Part shown: positions 4,102-7,746 of the stretch, one piece after another | How positions within the stretch are numbered: the stretch's first letter is position 1 | How the letters are laid out: the number at the start of each line of letters is the position of its first letter | Source: Flavobacteriales bacterium UBA6969 | GTDB taxonomy: Bacteria; Bacteroidota; Bacteroidia; Flavobacteriales_D; Sanyastnellaceae | Direction of reading: 5' to 3' | DNA length: 7,746 bases | Assembly: GCA_002448555.1 (NCBI GenBank) | Contig: DJYV01000017.1 | Location: 656-8,401 of the forward strand | The notes under the pieces: model-generated | What the model was told of the DNA's origin: nothing | What the model saw: only the letters and a program-made list of their open reading frames with translations | Databases searched by the model: none | Position numbers and translations under genes: made by a program

Positions 4102-6486
4102 TTAGAATTCTGCGCGCCATGCAATGGATGGGATGATGGGGAAGATGCCGTATTCTCGAATGGTCCGGGAACCATCGTCGTTTTCATCTACCAAGGAGAA
4201 GAACGGATTCAGGTTGTTGTACACATTGTAAACACTGAAAATCCACGATCGCTCATAGTGTTTCTTGGTCTTCAGGAAGGTAAGCGAGACGTCAGCCCGG
4301 TGGTAAGGACTCGTTCGGTAAGCGTTTTTGGCGCTTGGAATTTCCATGTCGAATCCATTAAGCTCAGTTGTATGCCCCGTAAAGCTGGATGGCACAAACG
4401 CCCGGAACGTCGATTCGGGCAACGTGAGGGCCCGGCCTGTGCCGTACACCCATGTCGCCGAGAAGTCAATCTGGTCGGAGAACCGGTGCATGAGCACCAC
4501 CGAAGCGTCGTGGCGCCGGTCGTAGGTGTACGGGAACCAATTGCCGCTGTTGATTTCATCGAATTGCCGCTCAGCCCAGCTCAAGGTGTACCCGATCCAC
4601 CCGGTGGTGCGGCCTTGCTTTTTCTGAAAAAGAAATTCAAAACCGTAAGCCGTCCCGATGCCTTGTGTGACCTGGTCTTCCCAGTTGGCATTGACCGTGT
4701 TGCTGAAACTCGCGCCCTCCCGGTAGCTCAACAGGCCGTCCATGGATTTGTAGTAGCCCTCGACGCTGCATTCGATTCCCCCGAACGTTTTGGCCCATCC
4801 CGCCGCCCATTGCTGGCTCGACTGCGGATCCACTTGGTCAGTCGCCGGCACCCACAGGTCAGTGGGGAGGGCGAGGCCTTCGTTGGTCAGGAGATGGACG
4901 AATTGGTTCATGCGGGCGTAGGAGGCTTTGATTGCCCCGCCGTTCCGCAGGCGGTAATTGAGGGCGACCCTCGGCTGCAACGAGGTGAAGGATGCGCCAT
5001 TGACCTGGAGCCGCGCACCGTGGAGTCCGATGTTGGCACGGAACCGGTCGGAAAGGTGAATCTCGTCCTCGATGTAGAGGAATTGTTCCGCCGACCGCAC
5101 TTGCTCTGCCCCAAGTGTCGTGTCGATGCCAGGGAAATCTTGGCCAAATTCCGCTTGAAACGTCGTGGCACCTGGATTGAACCGGTGGAGGGTCAGGTTC
5201 CCACCGAAGCGCAGGTAGTGCGTATTGTTCAGCGCATAATTGAAGTCCATGCGCGCCGCGTGATCCACAATGCCGCTGCGGTACAAACTATTAAACCGCT
5301 GGGTCGTGGAGTCACTGGCCGTGTTCTCTGTTTCTGAAAATTCAATGCCCGTGTTGAAGGTGTATTCGCTACGGGTCACCGTGAGGTTTGAGAACAACTT
5401 GGGCGTCCATTCGTGGTTCCAGCGGGCCGCCGCGACGCTGTTGAACCAATCCAAACCGAAATCAATGGAGGACTGGGATGCGCCGAACCGCTCCGTCGAG
5501 GCCAGCCCGAAGTCGTCCTTCCCGTTGAAGAAACTCAGGTAGACGCGGTCGCGCTCACCCACCCGCCAATTGACCTTCCCATTGAGGTCGTAAAAGAAAT
5601 AGCGGGGGTCGGTTGTGATGTCTGGGTCCTGTTTGTTGATGGAGGCGATAATCGGATTGATAATCAGGTCGATGTACGTGCGGCGTCCACTCAACATGAA
5701 CGAGGCTTTGTCTTCGATAATGGGCCCTTCCACCATGAATTTCGAAGCGAGGATGGACACGTTCGCCGTGCCGTGGACCTCCTTCATGTTTCCGTCTTTC
5801 ATGTTCACCTCAAGCACCGACGACAGGCGTCCCCCAAAGCGCGCGGGGAATCCGCCCTTGGTTATGGTCATTTGCTTGACGGCATCGGAGTTGAACACCG
5901 AGAAGAAACCAAACAGGTGGCTTACGCTGTACAGCGGTACACCGTCGAGGATGATGAGGTTTTGGTCGGGACTGCCACCGCGCACATACAGGCCAGACGT
6001 GCCCTCGCCGCCCGATTGGACCCCCGGCATGAGCTGGAGGCTCTTCAACAGGTCGACTTCTCCGCCAATGGCCGGCAGCCGGCGTACTTGGTCCATGGGA
6101 ATTTCCATTTTGGACATCTGCACCTGGTCTTCGATGCGGTTGAAGGCTTCTCCGGTGACGACGGCCTCATCAATGGCGATCCCTGCACTCAATTCAAAAT
6201 CCAATTTCAGGTCGTCGCTCAACTGGACCTCATAGGTCTGCGGGGTGTATCCGATGTAGGATACGGTAAGCTGGTGGGTGCCGGTGGGCAAGGCAATGGA
6301 GTAAAATCCATACGCATTCGTACCCGTTCCCGCCTGAACCGATTCGCACCAAAGTGTTGCTCCGAGGAGCATCTCACCGCTGGCGGCATCTTCGACGTAG
6401 CCGCTGAGTTGGTGGATTTGGGCCTGGGCCTCAACCGCCACCAAGGCAAGAAATGACAAAACAAGGACGCTGAACAGGAGCTTCAC
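4102..6486 (-). CDS. TonB-dependent outer-membrane receptor with carboxypeptidase-like regulatory domain
   Basis: This 794-residue importer should use proton-motive force relayed by TonB-ExbBD to pull a substrate across the outer membrane. The domains in order are as follows. The signal peptide is 1-22, cut after AQA. A CarboxypepD-reg-like beta sandwich (about 25-100) carries LSGYVEDAASGEMLLGATL, YGFYSIALPTGTHQLTVSYIGY. A linker holds IDEAVVTGE. The plug (about 125-235) contains GGEVDLLKSLQLMPGV, SGLYVRGGSPDQNLIILDGVPL and GGFPARFGGRLSSVLEV. A beta-barrel runs to the C-terminus and ends in AWRAEF, with the terminal Phe expected for BAM insertion. The length is short to normal for SusC-like receptors. 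It is the first gene of a two-gene operon with the DUF4249 lipoprotein. No SusD gene is present, and no iron- or vitamin-specific motif is visible, so cargo is unknown. The upstream gap to the divergent gene is 38 bp. Confidence 0.95.
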   Translation of the reverse strand: MKLLFSVLVLSFLALVAVEAQAQIHQLSGYVEDAASGEMLLGATLWCESVQAGTGTNAYGFYSIALPTGTHQLTVSYIGYTPQTYEVQLSDDLKLDFELSAGIAIDEAVVTGEAFNRIEDQVQMSKMEIPMDQVRRLPAIGGEVDLLKSLQLMPGVQSGGEGTSGLYVRGGSPDQNLIILDGVPLYSVSHLFGFFSVFNSDAVKQMTITKGGFPARFGGRLSSVLEVNMKDGNMKEVHGTANVSILASKFMVEGPIIEDKASFMLSGRRTYIDLIINPIIASINKQDPDITTDPRYFFYDLNGKVNWRVGERDRVYLSFFNGKDDFGLASTERFGASQSSIDFGLDWFNSVAAARWNHEWTPKLFSNLTVTRSEYTFNTGIEFSETENTASDSTTQRFNSLYRSGIVDHAARMDFNYALNNTHYLRFGGNLTLHRFNPGATTFQAEFGQDFPGIDTTLGAEQVRSAEQFLYIEDEIHLSDRFRANIGLHGARLQVNGASFTSLQPRVALNYRLRNGGAIKASYARMNQFVHLLTNEGLALPTDLWVPATDQVDPQSSQQWAAGWAKTFGGIECSVEGYYKSMDGLLSYREGASFSNTVNANWEDQVTQGIGTAYGFEFLFQKKQGRTTGWIGYTLSWAERQFDEINSGNWFPYTYDRRHDASVVLMHRFSDQIDFSATWVYGTGRALTLPESTFRAFVPSSFTGHTTELNGFDMEIPSAKNAYRTSPYHRADVSLTFLKTKKHYERSWIFSVYNVYNNLNPFFSLVDENDDGSRTIREYGIFPIIPSIAWRAEF

Positions 6487-6524
6487 GGAACTAAGGTACA
6501 GGGAATCTCCACTAACTTGCGTGC

Positions 6525-7746
6525 ATGAACTGTATGAAATCGCTTGCCCTCAGCCTCGGCGTACTATTTTGGTGCGCGCCAATTTTTTCCCAAGGATGGA
6601 CGGAAGTAGCCCCGCTTCCGGATGGATTTGTTTCCAACCACAGCTACGGTTTTGCCCTCAACGGTAAAGGCTACCTCGTCGCCGGTCAATCCACAAGCGG
6701 GTATACCGATGCGATGTACGAGTATGACCCAGTGGCCGACGTCTGGACGGCACTGCCGGATTTTCCCGGCGCAGCCCGAGGCTACACCATCGGTGACCAA
6801 TGGAATGGGCAGGCGTGGATGGGATTTGGCTTGAGCAATTCAGGCTATCTCAATGACCTGTGGATGTACGATCCGGCGACTGGGGAGTGGACCGAGAAGG
6901 CTTCCTGCCCTTGTACAGCACGCACCCACCCGGCCTTCATCGCAGAGGACGGCAAAGTCTTCGTCGGACTCGGTGGAGGCCCCAATGGGGACATGGACGA
7001 TTGGTGGGAGTACGACATGGCGACCGATTCTTGGAGCCAGAAGCCGGATTTCCCCGCGGGCGAGCGGCATCACCCGTACCAATTTGGCATCGACGGCATG
7101 ATCTATGTAGGCTTCGGCCACAACGGCTCGAACATCTACAACGAGATGTACCGCTACAATCCGTCCACCGAACAATGGACTGAGGTGGCTACCCTGCCCG
7201 CCGAAGGCCGTGTAGCCGGCACGCAGTTTTCCTATGCGAGCAAAGGCTACGCGCTCAGCGGTGACGGAGATGACCACAGTTCCATGGACGAAGGGGAGTT
7301 CTGGGAGTACGACCCGGCGTCGGACGACTGGTTCCAGTGGTCTTCGCACCCGGGCATGTCTCGCTGGGCTCCGGCCTCGTTTGTCTTGAACGATGAGGTG
7401 TACCTGCTCAACGGGATGAGCTACGATCCGGGCACGTTTGATTACATGGAGACCAATTGGAAATTGGCGATGCAGCCGGCATTCGCAAACGACGTCGCCG
7501 TCACGGCCTACCTTGGCGAAACCGACATCTGCGCGGGTGACGAAACCCCCATCACGGTGCAACTGACCAACATGGGTAGCGCATCGTTCGCCGCCGGCAG
7601 CGCACTAGGCTTGACGGTGGTCATGGAAATCGATGGTGAGCAGGTTTTGAGTTCGGACTGGACCGGCGAATTGGACACATATCAGACAGCTGAATTCACC
7701 TTGGGTTCCTATGCGTTCGAAGCCAATACTGATTTCACTGTTCGGG
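6525..7746 (+). CDS. Secreted kelch-propeller protein with Ig/CARDB-like domain (3' end outside the window)
   Basis: An open frame of 407 codons runs off the right edge without a stop. The start is at 6525 or, equally likely, at the in-frame ATG at 6534 (MKSLALSL...). The signal peptide ends around FSQ-GW (residue 23). Residues 25-315 form kelch repeats about 48 residues apart. Each unit closes with a YDPxxxxW-type motif: W73 (YDPVADVW), W122 (YDPATGEW), W170 (YDMATDSW), W218 (YNPSTEQW) and W269 (YDPASDDW), with a degenerate sixth around 299-312. An early WTEVAPLP strand may close the ring, giving a six-bladed propeller. From about 322 a new beta domain begins (NDVAVTAYLGETDIC..., VQLTNMGSASF), like the CARDB/Ig modules of secreted Bacteroidota proteins. 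A C-terminal type IX secretion sorting domain would be expected beyond the edge but is not seen. No catalytic residues can be assigned; carbohydrate or protein binding is the usual guess. Confidence 0.87.
   Translation, partial: MNCMKSLALSLGVLFWCAPIFSQGWTEVAPLPDGFVSNHSYGFALNGKGYLVAGQSTSGYTDAMYEYDPVADVWTALPDFPGAARGYTIGDQWNGQAWMGFGLSNSGYLNDLWMYDPATGEWTEKASCPCTARTHPAFIAEDGKVFVGLGGGPNGDMDDWWEYDMATDSWSQKPDFPAGERHHPYQFGIDGMIYVGFGHNGSNIYNEMYRYNPSTEQWTEVATLPAEGRVAGTQFSYASKGYALSGDGDDHSSMDEGEFWEYDPASDDWFQWSSHPGMSRWAPASFVLNDEVYLLNGMSYDPGTFDYMETNWKLAMQPAFANDVAVTAYLGETDICAGDETPITVQLTNMGSASFAAGSALGLTVVMEIDGEQVLSSDWTGELDTYQTAEFTLGSYAFEANTDFTVR

Noticed and set aside
4098..4187. Upstream start at 4187 for the DUF4249 lipoprotein
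   Set aside because: It would add 30 residues ahead of a complete lipoprotein signal and overlap the receptor's 3' end. The start at 4097 fits both the signal and the operon spacing.
4042..5337. Long plus-strand open frame (431 codons) opposite the TonB-dependent receptor
   Set aside because: It lies antisense to a clearly recognisable receptor and has low-complexity, Arg/Val/His-rich content with no domain, signal or membrane pattern. Such frames arise from codon bias in G+C-rich genes.
5413..6456. Second long plus-strand open frame (347 codons) opposite the receptor
   Set aside because: It is again the mirror of the receptor's plug and barrel coding. The translation shows no recognisable motif.
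6840..7562. Minus-strand open frame of 240 codons
   Set aside because: It is antisense to the kelch repeats, whose regular YDPxxxxW motifs show the plus strand is the coding one.
1..7746. Defence system, CRISPR array, mobile element or biosynthetic cluster
   Set aside because: No direct-repeat arrays, transposase or integrase motifs, nuclease or toxin domains were found; the tRNA fragment shows no attachment-site duplication within the window.

Overview
The window looks like chromosomal DNA from a Bacteroidota bacterium with fairly G+C-rich coding sequence, probably a free-living (perhaps aquatic) member of a Flavobacteriales-like lineage. The evidence is a SusC-like TonB-dependent receptor followed directly by a DUF4249 lipoprotein, a TIGR03643/DUF2805 protein, a small membrane protein with a GldL-like motif, and -7 boxes that fit the Bacteroidota TAnnTTTG pattern. 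The finer taxonomic placement is a guess. There are no transposases, phage genes, CRISPR arrays, restriction or toxin genes.

Layout. Positions 1-50 hold the 5' half of a tRNA-Arg(UCG) on the minus strand, with a good Bacteroidota promoter just upstream (61-93). Next is a minus-strand NTF2-like lipoprotein (110-658). It is divergent from a small outer-membrane beta-barrel protein (785-1447, plus) whose leader carries a UUCG-capped hairpin and whose end is marked by a strong intrinsic terminator (1477-1508). A tight minus-strand three-gene cluster follows: outer-membrane MetA-pathway-like protein (2774-2031), a 59-residue two-helix membrane protein (2022-1843) and a TIGR03643 protein (1804-1520). 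A small plus-strand membrane protein (2819-3127) diverges from that cluster across only 44 bp.

The right half is dominated by a minus-strand two-gene operon: the TonB-dependent receptor (6486-4102), then four bases later the DUF4249 lipoprotein (4097-3138). Together they most likely form an outer-membrane importer with a lipoprotein partner; the substrate cannot be read from sequence. Divergent from the receptor, across 38 bp, is a secreted kelch-propeller protein (6525 onward) that runs off the window end inside a second, Ig/CARDB-like domain.

Most of the window concerns the cell envelope: six of the eight genes encode exported, lipid-anchored or outer-membrane proteins or small membrane proteins with a clear topology. 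No stretch over 300 bp lacks a gene. I see no convincing new multi-gene system. The items most worth a second look are the short GldL-like gene, the hairpin leader at 739-754 and the uncharacterised receptor/DUF4249 pair.
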